NCBI GenBank assembly: GCA_016281125.1
Contig: JAEEIA010000098.1
Coordinates: 1 to 64,000, forward strand
Source of the DNA: Oscillospiraceae bacterium
GTDB lineage: Bacteria > Bacillota > Clostridia > Oscillospirales > Ruminococcaceae
Direction: 5' to 3'
DNA: 64,000 nt
Shown here: positions 38,823 through 47,189 of the stretch, piece by piece
Position numbering within the stretch: position 1 is the first letter of the stretch
How the letters are laid out: each line of letters opens with the position of its first letter
The notes under the pieces: model-generated
The model's database searches: none
What the model was told of the DNA's origin: nothing
Seen by the model: only the letters and a program-made list of their open reading frames with translations
Made by a program: the position numbers and the translations under genes

Positions 38823-39467
38823 TCACAGCTTGTGCGGAATCAGATAATGCCCGAAGGTGCGCTCATGCTCCAGCGTGGTGTCCGCATAATGGCCGCAGTA
38901 GACGGTACAGTCGCCCTCGATTGCGCCGAGCCTTGCAAGCGACGCGCGCATATCGCGGATGTTGCCGCCCTGAAAATCCACTCTGCCGACGCCGTCGCGG
39001 AACAGCGTGTCGCCGGAAAAGAGGATATCCGCATGTTTGAAGCAGCAGCTCCCGGGAGAGTGCCCCGGCGTATGCAGCACCGTAAAGGTCAGCTCCTCCG
39101 AGAATTTCAGCTCATCACCTTCTTCAAAGGTACGGATCATGCTCTCATCCGGGCAGCGGTAATCCGCGCCGTAGCCGAGATGCACCGCAAGGGAATACTC
39201 CGCGGAGATCACCATGGGCTTGTCCAGCGTGTGAACATACAGCGGAATGCCGGTTTCCTCCATGATCTCTGCGGACGCGCCGAAGTGGTCAAAATGTGCG
39301 TGCGTCAGCAGAATTGCAAGCGGGTTCAGTTCCTTCTGCCGGATGACGTCCAGAAGATAGGACGCCTCCGCGCCCGGATCAATGATAACCGCATCTTTGC
39401 TGTCATCAGCGACAAGAAAACAGTTGGCTTCCAGGTCACCGACCGGTAATTTTGTGATATTCAGCAT
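38823..39467 (-). CDS. MBL-fold hydrolase, glyoxalase II-like
   Basis: 214 aa. LLTHAHFDHFG supplies the HxHxDH metal site. LHTPGHSPGS and LFSGDTLFRDGVGR follow, and CGHYADTTLEHER the last His region. The N-terminal LPVGDLEANCFLVAD is typical of the short YcbL/glyoxalase-II-like subgroup. It may hydrolyse S-lactoylglutathione-like or other thioesters; the real substrate in this thiol background is unknown. AAGGAG precedes the ATG. It follows the double GNAT gene by 12 bp. Confidence 0.9.
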   Translation of the reverse strand: MLNITKLPVGDLEANCFLVADDSKDAVIIDPGAEASYLLDVIRQKELNPLAILLTHAHFDHFGASAEIMEETGIPLYVHTLDKPMVISAEYSLAVHLGYGADYRCPDESMIRTFEEGDELKFSEELTFTVLHTPGHSPGSCCFKHADILFSGDTLFRDGVGRVDFQGGNIRDMRASLARLGAIEGDCTVYCGHYADTTLEHERTFGHYLIPHKL

Positions 39468-39479
39468 TGTGATTTCTCC

Positions 39480-40457
39480 TTATTCGGTATCTTCACGGCG
39501 GATGACCATATTGCATCTGCCCCACGATTCATTCTGAAAGCGGAACGCATCCGGCGTCAGGGCGCGCTCCGTAAAGCCCGCCTTCCGGTAGCATTTCTTT
39601 GCGGCGGGATTCTCCGCAAAGACCATGAGCTGCACAGCATCCGCATCGGTATGTGCAAAAATATCCTGCACGGCAGCGCGGAGCATTTTCGTCCCGACGC
39701 CCTGCCCGCGCAGTGCGGGATCGACAATCACGAATTTCAGCATGATTTCACCCTGATGCGGCTGACCGGGACGGCAGAAAAAGCCGACCTCCCTGCCGGT
39801 TTCGTCCTCTGCGATATACGGCAGATCGCCCCACTGTTCGCGGATTGACCGCAGGGCATCCGCAAAGCCGTCCGCATCCGGCGGATACGGAAAGCGGTCT
39901 GCGCACCACATGGCATGCGTCCGGCGGTCCGTGCTCCACTGCCGGAGCAAAGCAAAATCGCGCGCATCTGCATACGGACGGATGATCAGTTCCTGCTGAT
40001 TTTTCAGCGGGCGCATCATGAACACATCCGCACGCACGCTCCCGTGATACGGTGCGGTATCCGTGAAGCCCGCTTTCCGGTACAGCCGAAGCGCTTTCGT
40101 GCTTGTGGAATGCGAATCGAGATACATATTCCGGAAGCCTGCCTGCTCTGCAAATTGCAGCGCGGTTTCCAGCAGCATGCGCCCGTATCCCTTCCCGTGA
40201 TATTTCTCATGCAGATACAGCGATTTCAATTCGCAGTCCTGCGCATTCAGCGCCCGGACGGCGACCGTCCCGATGATCTGCGCCGCATCGAACATGCACC
40301 AGAACGCCGCAAAGCTGTCTGCGATATGCAAATAAAAGCTGTGTCTGCCGGAAAGTTCAAGCGCTCTGCCGGATTCCGGCAGGCACTGTTCCAGGAAACG
40401 GAGCAGCTGCGGTTCAAATTCTGCCCGGTACGAGACCGGGGTGAAGGACAGTTCCAT
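39480..40457 (-). CDS. tandem GNAT acetyltransferase
   Basis: 325 aa made of two GNAT domains. The first (~1-155) has KSLYLHEKYHGKGYGRMLLETAL (acetyl-CoA loop QxxGxG/A form). The second (~160-325) has FVIVDPALRGQGVGTKMLRAAV and EKNPAAKKCYRKAGF-like ends. The two halves share the LYRKAGFT/CYRKAGFT motif, so they arose by duplication or fusion. Substrate unknown. It is spaced closely with the MBL gene downstream and the alpha/beta hydrolase upstream, so these form one likely operon. Confidence 0.9.
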   Translation of the reverse strand: MELSFTPVSYRAEFEPQLLRFLEQCLPESGRALELSGRHSFYLHIADSFAAFWCMFDAAQIIGTVAVRALNAQDCELKSLYLHEKYHGKGYGRMLLETALQFAEQAGFRNMYLDSHSTSTKALRLYRKAGFTDTAPYHGSVRADVFMMRPLKNQQELIIRPYADARDFALLRQWSTDRRTHAMWCADRFPYPPDADGFADALRSIREQWGDLPYIAEDETGREVGFFCRPGQPHQGEIMLKFVIVDPALRGQGVGTKMLRAAVQDIFAHTDADAVQLMVFAENPAAKKCYRKAGFTERALTPDAFRFQNESWGRCNMVIRREDTE

Positions 40458-40475
40458 TCTGTATTCCTCACGCTT

Positions 40476-41549
40476 TCAGCCGATATGTTCGTCATAAAAC
40501 GCCAGAAATCCGTCAAACAGTTCCGGATCGAGGTCGTGCGTCAGCTTTTCCCGGTCAAGATGCTCGCGGATATATGCCGCCTTCTCATTTTGAAAGCGCT
40601 CGGCATTTTCCGCATCATAAATGTCGTAATCCAGCGTTTCCGCCCAACGGTTCATGTCTGCGTAGAATTCTCGGAGATAGCCGGTTTGACTGAATATAAA
40701 ATTGTGTCCCCTGTTCTCAAAGCGCTGGAACACAAACCGCGGATCGTTTTTGTATTTCTCATAATACAGATCATAGCCGTACCGGATCGGCACGACGCCG
40801 TCATCGGCACTGTGTACGACCATGACGGCCGCATCGGAGGCCGCAAAGCCGTCCATGGCGGTTTTTGCCGCATATTTGCCGTAATGCAGACGCTCATGAA
40901 GCCGGATAAACGGCATCATGGTATAGATCACGCTGCCGGCCTGATCCAGACCGCCCGCTTCAAACAGATCGGACGAGCGGTTGCAGCCGCAGCACTCGAT
41001 CACCGCTTTGACCTCCGGATGAAAGTTCAGCACGGCACATACGCTGTATCCGCCCCAGCTGTGCCCGAACAGTGCGACGGGCAGTTCCGGGAACCGGCTC
41101 TCCGCATAGGAAATCGCATGGTCAAGGTCAGCGGCGCCCTGCGGGATTGCGCCGACACCGTCGCCCTCGCTTTTGTCATTGCCCGTTGCATCGTATGCGA
41201 ATACATAATATCCGTGATGCACAAAATAATCTGCGCAGTCCATATACGAATTCTGTCCGGCGCCGAGCCCGTGCGCGATAACGATGATGCCGCGCGGATC
41301 ACTGTCTGCGCTGTACAGATAGCCTGCCAACTTCTGTCCCTTGTCAGAGGTGAATTCGCACGGCTCGCACTGCAAGCCTTCAAAGTCCTCAACATGCAGC
41401 ATCAGCGGCTCATAGCTGGAAAAACGCTTGTTGAAGTTCTCGTTGTAAATGCTGACCGACAATATCGCCCAGCCGACAACGAGCAGCAGAATCAGGCAGA
41501 GCAGAATGATCAGAATGATTTTCTTTTTGGATTTGGCTTTTTTCATCAT
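40476..41549 (-). CDS. membrane-anchored alpha/beta hydrolase
   Basis: 357 aa. A Lys-rich start followed by a membrane helix (~10-32), then a serine hydrolase. Oxyanion region IVIAHGLGAGQNSY, nucleophile elbow ALFGHSWGGYSV (Ser), acid in VHSADDGVVPI, and His in FENRGHNFIF. The order and spacing match bacterial acyl-peptide or esterase-like enzymes. The catalytic domain would be outside the membrane. Similar in plan to the hydrolase at 5294-6253. CAGGAG precedes ATG-ATG. Confidence 0.87.
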   Translation of the reverse strand: MMKKAKSKKKIILIILLCLILLLVVGWAILSVSIYNENFNKRFSSYEPLMLHVEDFEGLQCEPCEFTSDKGQKLAGYLYSADSDPRGIIVIAHGLGAGQNSYMDCADYFVHHGYYVFAYDATGNDKSEGDGVGAIPQGAADLDHAISYAESRFPELPVALFGHSWGGYSVCAVLNFHPEVKAVIECCGCNRSSDLFEAGGLDQAGSVIYTMMPFIRLHERLHYGKYAAKTAMDGFAASDAAVMVVHSADDGVVPIRYGYDLYYEKYKNDPRFVFQRFENRGHNFIFSQTGYLREFYADMNRWAETLDYDIYDAENAERFQNEKAAYIREHLDREKLTHDLDPELFDGFLAFYDEHIG

Positions 41550-41601
41550 GTTTGACTCCTGTTGTCAACGGCAGTCTTACAGCGCTCTGTCCGCTGCCGC
41601 C

Positions 41602-43812
41602 TTAATATGCCGCACGTTCTGCGGAGAGAACGTCGCGGACGGTGCGCAGACGGTTCAGCAGCGTATCGAGCTGCTCCAGCGAGCTGACCGCGACCGTCGC
41701 ATTCAGCATCGCATTGCCGTCCTTGAGCATATGAAAATTGAAGTTCGACACCGGCAGATGCGCCTCGCCGATCACCTGCGTGATGTCGTTCAGCAGGTTC
41801 AGACGGTTCAGGCACAGCACCTCGATATTCGCCTTCAGCTCCGCGGCGGGCGCATCGGACGCCCACTGCGCAGAAACCCAGCGGCTCATCTCCGCGGGAT
41901 CGTTCTTTTGCAGCGCCTCCTGATATTTCCGGCACTGCTGCTTGTGAATCGTGATGCCGTGTCCCATCGTCGTGAAGCCGACGATCTTCTCCCCTTGCAG
42001 CGGCGAACAGCACCGCGCCAGCTTGACCTCCAGATTGTCAATACCGTCAATGATGATGCCGGTGCCGCCTCTGGTCGGCTTGCGAAGCTCCGGGAGCTGT
42101 TCGCCGGGAACCTGCTGCTCCGTCGGGGCAAACCGTTTGAGATAATACTCCCGGATGCGCGGCATCAGCTTGGTCAGCGACAGGCCGCCGTAGCCGACCG
42201 CCGCATAGAAATCGTCGAGCGTTTCACAGTTCGGCTGCCGCAGATCCTCCCGGACGATGCTTTCCAGCTGCTCCGCCGTGATCGGAATACGCATCCGCTT
42301 GCACTCGTGCTCAATGCTCGTGCGGCCGGTCAGGATATTCTCCGGACGGCGCTCCCGCTTGAACCAGGAGCGGATTTTCGCGCGCGCCTCATTCGTCTTG
42401 ACAATGTCGAGCCAGTTGCGGTTCGGCCCCTTGTTCGGATCCTTGCTCGTGAGGATCTCGCAGATTTCGCCGGTGTTGAGCTGATAGGTCAGCGGGACAA
42501 TCTTGCCGTCCACCTTGGCGCCGGTCGTCCTGTGGCCGATCTGCGTGTGAATGTGATAGGCAAAGTCAATGACCGTCGAGCCGACCGGCAGCGAAATCGA
42601 ATCGCCCTTCGGCGTCATGACGACGACGTCCTCCGGCGCAATATCGTTCTTGATCGTTGCGACAAGCTCCTCGGGATCATCACTCGCCTGCTGGGTTTCC
42701 AGCACCTGCCGGATCCACGCAATCCGCGAATCCATGACGGTTTTGCCCTGAATGCTCTCCTTGTATTTCCAGTGCGCCGCGACGCCGTATTCCGCATTGG
42801 CATGCATTTCCCATGTGCGGATCTGCACCTCAAACGGGATGCCCTCCTTGCCGAGCACGGAGGTGTGCAGTGACTGATAGCCGTTCGGCTTCGGGTTTGC
42901 GATATAGTCCTTGAAGCGGTTCGGAATCGGCCGGAACATGTCGTGAATCAGGCCGAGCACGCTGTAACATTCGTTATCGGTCGTGACAATCACACGCACC
43001 GCGTATTTGTCATAGATCTCGTCAATGGATTTGTGGTGCATATAGACCTTTTTGTAGATGCCGTATATGCTCTTGACGCGGCCGTCGATCTGCGGCGGGG
43101 TGACAAAATCCTGCGACCGGAAGCGCTCTGCAATCCGCTGCTTGATGCTCTCGATGAACGCCTCGCGCTCCTCTTTCTTGTTATCGAGCAGGCTTTCGAT
43201 TTCCGCATAGGCATACGGATCCAGATAATAGAACGAGAGATCCTCAAGCTCCTCCTGCACGGATGTGATGCCGAGCCGGTGCGCAATCGGCGCATAGACG
43301 TTCATGGTTTCAAACGCCGTGTTGTGCTGCTTGTGAACCGGGCGGTACTGCAAGGTGCGCATATTGTGCAGGCGGTCAGCCAGCTTGATGATCATGACGC
43401 GGATATCCTGCGACATCGCCAGCAGAATCTTCATGACGTTCTCCGCCTGCTGCTGCTCCTTGGAGAAGGTCGGCACCTTGGCCAGCTTGGTGACGCCGTC
43501 CACGAGCATGGCAACGTCATGCCCGAAGCGCTTCTGCACATCCTCTCTGGTCGCGGCGGTATCCTCCACAACGTCGTGCAGCAGCGCGGCGCAGAGCGTG
43601 TCGGTGTCCATGCCGAGCTCCAGCAGGATATACGCAACCGCAACCGGATGCACAATATACGGCTCTCCGGATGAGCGCACCTGCCCCTCATGACACTGCG
43701 CGGCGTATTCATAGGCCGCAATCAGCTTGCTGATATCGTACTGCCGGTCGTCTGTCAGGATTTTTGCGATTATCATGTCAATCGAATAGATTTCTTCATG
43801 AAATTCCGGCAT
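41602..43812 (-). CDS. relA: bifunctional (p)ppGpp synthetase/hydrolase
   Basis: 736 aa. N-terminal HD hydrolase domain: QVRSSGEPYIVHPVAVAYIL and CAALLHDVVEDTAATRED (HD pair). Synthetase domain: KSIYGIYKKVYMHHKS and FKDYIANPKPNGYQSLHTSV. TGS domain: VVMTPKGDSISLPVGSTVIDFAYHIH. Helical/zinc-finger region, then a C-terminal ACT domain (NIEVLCLNRLNLLNDITQVI). It makes and breaks (p)ppGpp for the stringent response. GAAAGGAG precedes the ATG. Both active sites look intact. Confidence 0.96.
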   Translation of the reverse strand: MPEFHEEIYSIDMIIAKILTDDRQYDISKLIAAYEYAAQCHEGQVRSSGEPYIVHPVAVAYILLELGMDTDTLCAALLHDVVEDTAATREDVQKRFGHDVAMLVDGVTKLAKVPTFSKEQQQAENVMKILLAMSQDIRVMIIKLADRLHNMRTLQYRPVHKQHNTAFETMNVYAPIAHRLGITSVQEELEDLSFYYLDPYAYAEIESLLDNKKEEREAFIESIKQRIAERFRSQDFVTPPQIDGRVKSIYGIYKKVYMHHKSIDEIYDKYAVRVIVTTDNECYSVLGLIHDMFRPIPNRFKDYIANPKPNGYQSLHTSVLGKEGIPFEVQIRTWEMHANAEYGVAAHWKYKESIQGKTVMDSRIAWIRQVLETQQASDDPEELVATIKNDIAPEDVVVMTPKGDSISLPVGSTVIDFAYHIHTQIGHRTTGAKVDGKIVPLTYQLNTGEICEILTSKDPNKGPNRNWLDIVKTNEARAKIRSWFKRERRPENILTGRTSIEHECKRMRIPITAEQLESIVREDLRQPNCETLDDFYAAVGYGGLSLTKLMPRIREYYLKRFAPTEQQVPGEQLPELRKPTRGGTGIIIDGIDNLEVKLARCCSPLQGEKIVGFTTMGHGITIHKQQCRKYQEALQKNDPAEMSRWVSAQWASDAPAAELKANIEVLCLNRLNLLNDITQVIGEAHLPVSNFNFHMLKDGNAMLNATVAVSSLEQLDTLLNRLRTVRDVLSAERAAY

Positions 43813-43862
43813 AAGATCATCTCCTTTCAGTTGCGGTCGTTTTCTATACAGCGGAACAGATC

Positions 43863-44186
43863 CTACAAGATGATTTCAGACTGATAATACCGTTCCTGAA
43901 ACCGGATCTGCTCCATAATATCTTCTTTCGTGAACGTCATGTCCTCCGGACACACAATCCACTTTTCCTCCACATCGTCATGCCGGTGCACAACGGCAAT
44001 CAGCCTGCCCGTAAACTGCTTTACAGGCACATCCACGCCCAGGATATAGGCATCCTGTTCCTCACCGTCCGGGGCAATGATGCCTTCGATATACCCGTAA
44101 TTCACCGGATAATACAGATCCGGATACGCAGGATGATAACTGCCCAGCGGTCTGTCAACCGTTACCGTTACAATATCGCCAATCAT
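43863..44186 (-). CDS. inorganic pyrophosphatase-like protein
   Basis: 107 aa. VTVDRPLGSYHPAYPDLYYPVNYGYIEG then DGEEQDAYILGVDVPV resemble the core of family I pyrophosphatases (PVNYGY, and the Asp-rich D..E..DAY). The protein is much shorter than the ~175-aa enzyme. Such short forms are common in Firmicutes; activity is not proven. Start overlaps the phzF stop (ATGA), so it is the last of the recJ-phzF-PPase set. Confidence 0.8.
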   Translation of the reverse strand: MIGDIVTVTVDRPLGSYHPAYPDLYYPVNYGYIEGIIAPDGEEQDAYILGVDVPVKQFTGRLIAVVHRHDDVEEKWIVCPEDMTFTKEDIMEQIRFQERYYQSEIIL

Positions 44187-44983
44187 ATAGTACCTCTCTC
44201 GACGTTCATATCCGACAGAATCTCCGACTCTGCAAAGAGCACGGCGGTTCCGGCGATTCTGACGCGGTCACCGCAGATGCTCACATACAGCACGCCGCCG
44301 CGGGCAGATGCCTGATATGCGGTCAATTCCGTTTTGCCGAGCCGCTTTGCCCAGTACGGTGCAATCAGGCAGTGCGACGAGCCGGTCACCGGGTCCTCCG
44401 GAATCTTCATTTTCGGTGCAAATACGCGGGAAACGCAGTCGTACTGTGTACCCCTTGCCGTCACGGCAATGCAGAGCCCGTCCAGCTGCATCAGCTTTTC
44501 GGGATCGGGTGTCAGCGCGCGGACGGCCTCCTCGGAATCCAGCACCAGCATGAGGTCACGCGCCTGAAACGCCTGCACCGGCTGCACGCCGATCGCGTCA
44601 GTCATCTCCGGCGTAACCGGAATCTCTCTGAGCGGATACGCGGGAAAATCCATTTCGATGCGGCTGCCTTCAAACTGAACAGTCAGCTCCCCGTGCATTG
44701 TCCGGAACCGGAGTGATTCTGCATCCGGGCGGTAAAACCGGTGCAGCACATATGCGGTACCGAGCGTCGCGTGTCCGCAGAAGTCGATCTCACCGCCCGG
44801 CGTAAACCAGCGCAGGCGGTACGCATCCCGTTCCGGAACCGCAAAGGCCGTTTCTGAAAAATTGTTCTCGACCGCAATCTTCTGCATCAGATCATCGGGC
44901 AGCGGGGCGTCCGTCACACAGACGGCTGCGGGATTGCCCGAAAACACATGCTCCGCAAACGCATCGACAATATACTGCTTCAT
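44183..44983 (-). CDS. PhzF family isomerase/epimerase-like protein
   Basis: 266 aa. N-terminal QYIVDAFAEHVFSGNPAAVC with NNFSETAFAVP (catalytic Glu) and the ITPGGEIDFCGHATLGTAYV-like WFTPGGEIDFCGHATLG. C-terminal half repeats the diaminopimelate-epimerase-like fold and has DPVTGSSHCLIAPYW. PhzF enzymes isomerise small acids, but most genomic members have unknown substrates. ATGA overlaps at both ends with recJ and the pyrophosphatase-like gene. There is no phenazine cluster here. Confidence 0.92.
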   Translation of the reverse strand: MKQYIVDAFAEHVFSGNPAAVCVTDAPLPDDLMQKIAVENNFSETAFAVPERDAYRLRWFTPGGEIDFCGHATLGTAYVLHRFYRPDAESLRFRTMHGELTVQFEGSRIEMDFPAYPLREIPVTPEMTDAIGVQPVQAFQARDLMLVLDSEEAVRALTPDPEKLMQLDGLCIAVTARGTQYDCVSRVFAPKMKIPEDPVTGSSHCLIAPYWAKRLGKTELTAYQASARGGVLYVSICGDRVRIAGTAVLFAESEILSDMNVERGTI

Positions 44984-47025
44984 GATGCGCTCTCCCGTGC
45001 AAGCGTCAGAATCTTCCGGTACGCCTCCGATTCGTTCAGCTCCCGTTTTTGTGTGACGGGAAGCCGGGACAGCGTTTCCGTCACCGGGTCATAGCGCAGC
45101 AGGTTCAGCTCGCTGAAAATATCCGCAATCATGCGGGCGCGGCAGCGGTTCATGCCCTTGCTCTGCATCAGGCGGCAGATCTGCGAAACCGTGAGCGGCA
45201 TCCGCTGTACCAGCTGATACACCGATACCAGATCCTGCCGGCGCGGACACATCCGCTGATAATACGCAGGCGCCGGAAGCGGTTCTCCGCGGCGGTAGGC
45301 GTCATAGGCCGACTGTGCGGCAATCGCCTGCTCCTGCTCTTTTGCAGAGCTGCGCCAATCCTCCGCACGCAGCGTGAGGGACGGTCTGCCCTGGTATTCC
45401 TTGACATCCGCGGCAATCAGAAAGTCCAGCACTTCGCCGCTGCGGATGCCGGTTTCCTCCGGCTTCATCCGGAACAGCAGCACCTCGCACTGCGCCGTTC
45501 CCTTGCGCAGCCGCAGCTTGGTATGCGCACCGCCGGACAGCGGCACAATCTCCGCGACCGTCATGCCGGGCAGCACAAACAGCGGATTCGGGTTTCCCGC
45601 GCCGAACGGTTCCATAATCCGCAGACCCGCGACGTTTTCAGGCGTCAGTGCCTGCGGTTCCAGCGCGCGCTCCGCATGAACGGTCATCACCGGCATGACG
45701 GGATTATGCACCGCCGCATACGACCGGATGCCCTGCATAAAGGCATCCTTATTCTCCGGCAGGACGGTAAAGCCGCCCGCGCCGGGATGCCCGCCGTAGC
45801 GCACCAGATGCGCCTCGCAGGCTTTCAGGCATTCAAAAACGGAGAAGTCCCCGAAGCTCCGGGCAGAGCCGCGGTAGCCGTCCTCCTCCTGCGACATCAG
45901 GAAACAGGGCTTGCCGAAGCGCTCCATAAGCCGCGCCGCAACAATGCCGATGACCCCGTGATGCCAGTTTTCTCCGGCAAAGACCAGCACACGCTCCGAA
46001 AGTGTTTCCGGCTGCTGCCGGATTACGTCCAGAATCTCGTCCGTGATTTCCTGCTCGGTCTTTTTCCGGTCGTTATTGAGCGAATGAATCTGCGCGGCAA
46101 GCAGCTGTGCCTCATCGGGATCGTCCGTCAGGAACAGTCTGGCGGCAATCGAAGCCGACGCAAAGCGTCCCGCCGCATTGATCCGCGGAATCAGCTGAAA
46201 GGCCGCGTTCTGTGCGGAAATGACCGTGCCCTCCTCAATCCCGCAGACCGCCATGAGCGAAATCAGTCCCATGCGCTCGGTGTTGGCAAGATATTGCAGG
46301 CCACGCTGCACAATAAAGCGGTTTTCGCCGTCCAGCGGCATGACGTCCGCGATGGTTGCAAGCGCAGCCAGGTCGCCGAACTGTTCGAGCGCCGGTTCCC
46401 AGTCGCCGCCGTCCAGCGCGGCAATCAGTTTCAGCACCACAACGGCGCCGCAGATCGTTTTATACGGAGAGGGGCAGTCTGCGCGGAACGGATCGACCAC
46501 TGCGACCGCCTCTGGCAGCGTATCGCCCGGGCGGTGGTGGTCGGTGATAACCAGATCCATGCCGAGAGATTTAATGTACTGCGCCTCCTCAATCGCGGAG
46601 ATGCCGTTATCGACCGTGACAATCAGGGAAACGCCGTCCTCATGCAGCTGTTTCAGGCTTTCGCAGCGCATTCCGTAGCCCTCGCGGCGCGTCGGGATAT
46701 ACCATGTGACGTCCGCGCCCGCGCACAGCAGCCAGTCCGTCAGCATGACCGTCGCGGTCACGCCGTCGCAGTCGTAGTCGCCGTATACGCAAATCCGTTC
46801 GCCGCCGTCCACCGCCGCCAGAATCCGTTCGGCCGCGCGTTCCATGTCCGCGAGCAGAAACGGATCCGAAAGACCGGTTACGTCCAGCAGACTGCCGGCT
46901 GCCTCCAGCGATTCAATCCCGCGTGAAACCAGCACCTCCGCACAGAGCTGCGTGATTCCGCCCTGCTGCCGGAGCATGGCCGCTTTTTTTGCATCCGGTT
47001 CCCCGATTTCCCAACGTTTCAGCAA
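44980..47025 (-). CDS. recJ: single-stranded-DNA-specific exonuclease RecJ
   Basis: 681 aa; the start is TTG at 47025 with GGAGGTG upstream. DHH domain: CVYGDYDCDGVTATVML (DYD-D), then VTVDNGISA, VITDHHRPGD (DHH). DHHA1 domain: RYGGHPGAGGFTV. An OB domain and a C-terminal helical part follow. RecJ degrades 5' ends of single-stranded DNA in repair. The last ~110 residues (RMPLTVSQICRLMQSKGMNR) add an HTH-like region seen in Firmicutes RecJ. A promoter with strong elements lies at 47078-47106. Confidence 0.96.
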   Translation of the reverse strand: MLKRWEIGEPDAKKAAMLRQQGGITQLCAEVLVSRGIESLEAAGSLLDVTGLSDPFLLADMERAAERILAAVDGGERICVYGDYDCDGVTATVMLTDWLLCAGADVTWYIPTRREGYGMRCESLKQLHEDGVSLIVTVDNGISAIEEAQYIKSLGMDLVITDHHRPGDTLPEAVAVVDPFRADCPSPYKTICGAVVVLKLIAALDGGDWEPALEQFGDLAALATIADVMPLDGENRFIVQRGLQYLANTERMGLISLMAVCGIEEGTVISAQNAAFQLIPRINAAGRFASASIAARLFLTDDPDEAQLLAAQIHSLNNDRKKTEQEITDEILDVIRQQPETLSERVLVFAGENWHHGVIGIVAARLMERFGKPCFLMSQEEDGYRGSARSFGDFSVFECLKACEAHLVRYGGHPGAGGFTVLPENKDAFMQGIRSYAAVHNPVMPVMTVHAERALEPQALTPENVAGLRIMEPFGAGNPNPLFVLPGMTVAEIVPLSGGAHTKLRLRKGTAQCEVLLFRMKPEETGIRSGEVLDFLIAADVKEYQGRPSLTLRAEDWRSSAKEQEQAIAAQSAYDAYRRGEPLPAPAYYQRMCPRRQDLVSVYQLVQRMPLTVSQICRLMQSKGMNRCRARMIADIFSELNLLRYDPVTETLSRLPVTQKRELNESEAYRKILTLARESAS

Positions 47026-47043
47026 ATTCTGACACCTCCGCTG

Positions 47044-47058
47044 AGGGTATACTACCCT
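47044..47058. promoter_or_regulatory. palindrome AGGGTA-TAC-TACCCT before recJ
   Basis: A perfect 6-bp dyad with a 3-bp centre lies between the recJ -10 and its SD. It could be an operator or a weak leader stem; no regulator is known. Confidence 0.4.
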
Positions 47059-47077
47059 ATGATTATCCTATTCTAAC

Positions 47078-47106
47078 AGTATACCATTTTTATGAAAAAA
47101 AAGCAA
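47078..47106 (-). promoter_or_regulatory. promoter of recJ operon
   Basis: Minus-strand TTGCTT (47101-47106), 17 bp, TATACT (47078-47083). Confidence 0.8.
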
Positions 47107-47131
47107 GCCCCTCGGCAGCACAGAGAGCTGC

Positions 47132-47173
47132 AAAGGAAAACGTCCGTGCAGAGGGATAATCCCTGCACGGACG
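47132..47173 (-). terminator. terminator after the Wzz-like gene
   Basis: CGTCCGTGCAGAGGG (47141-47155) / TCCCTGCACGGACG (47160-47173), followed on the minus strand by TTTTCCTTT. Confidence 0.9.
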
Positions 47174-47189
47174 CTGTTTTCACTGCCGG

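Noticed and set aside
39915-41555. 546-codon plus-strand frame opposite the hydrolase and GNAT genes
   Set aside because: Antisense shadow; both minus-strand genes have intact motifs and SDs.
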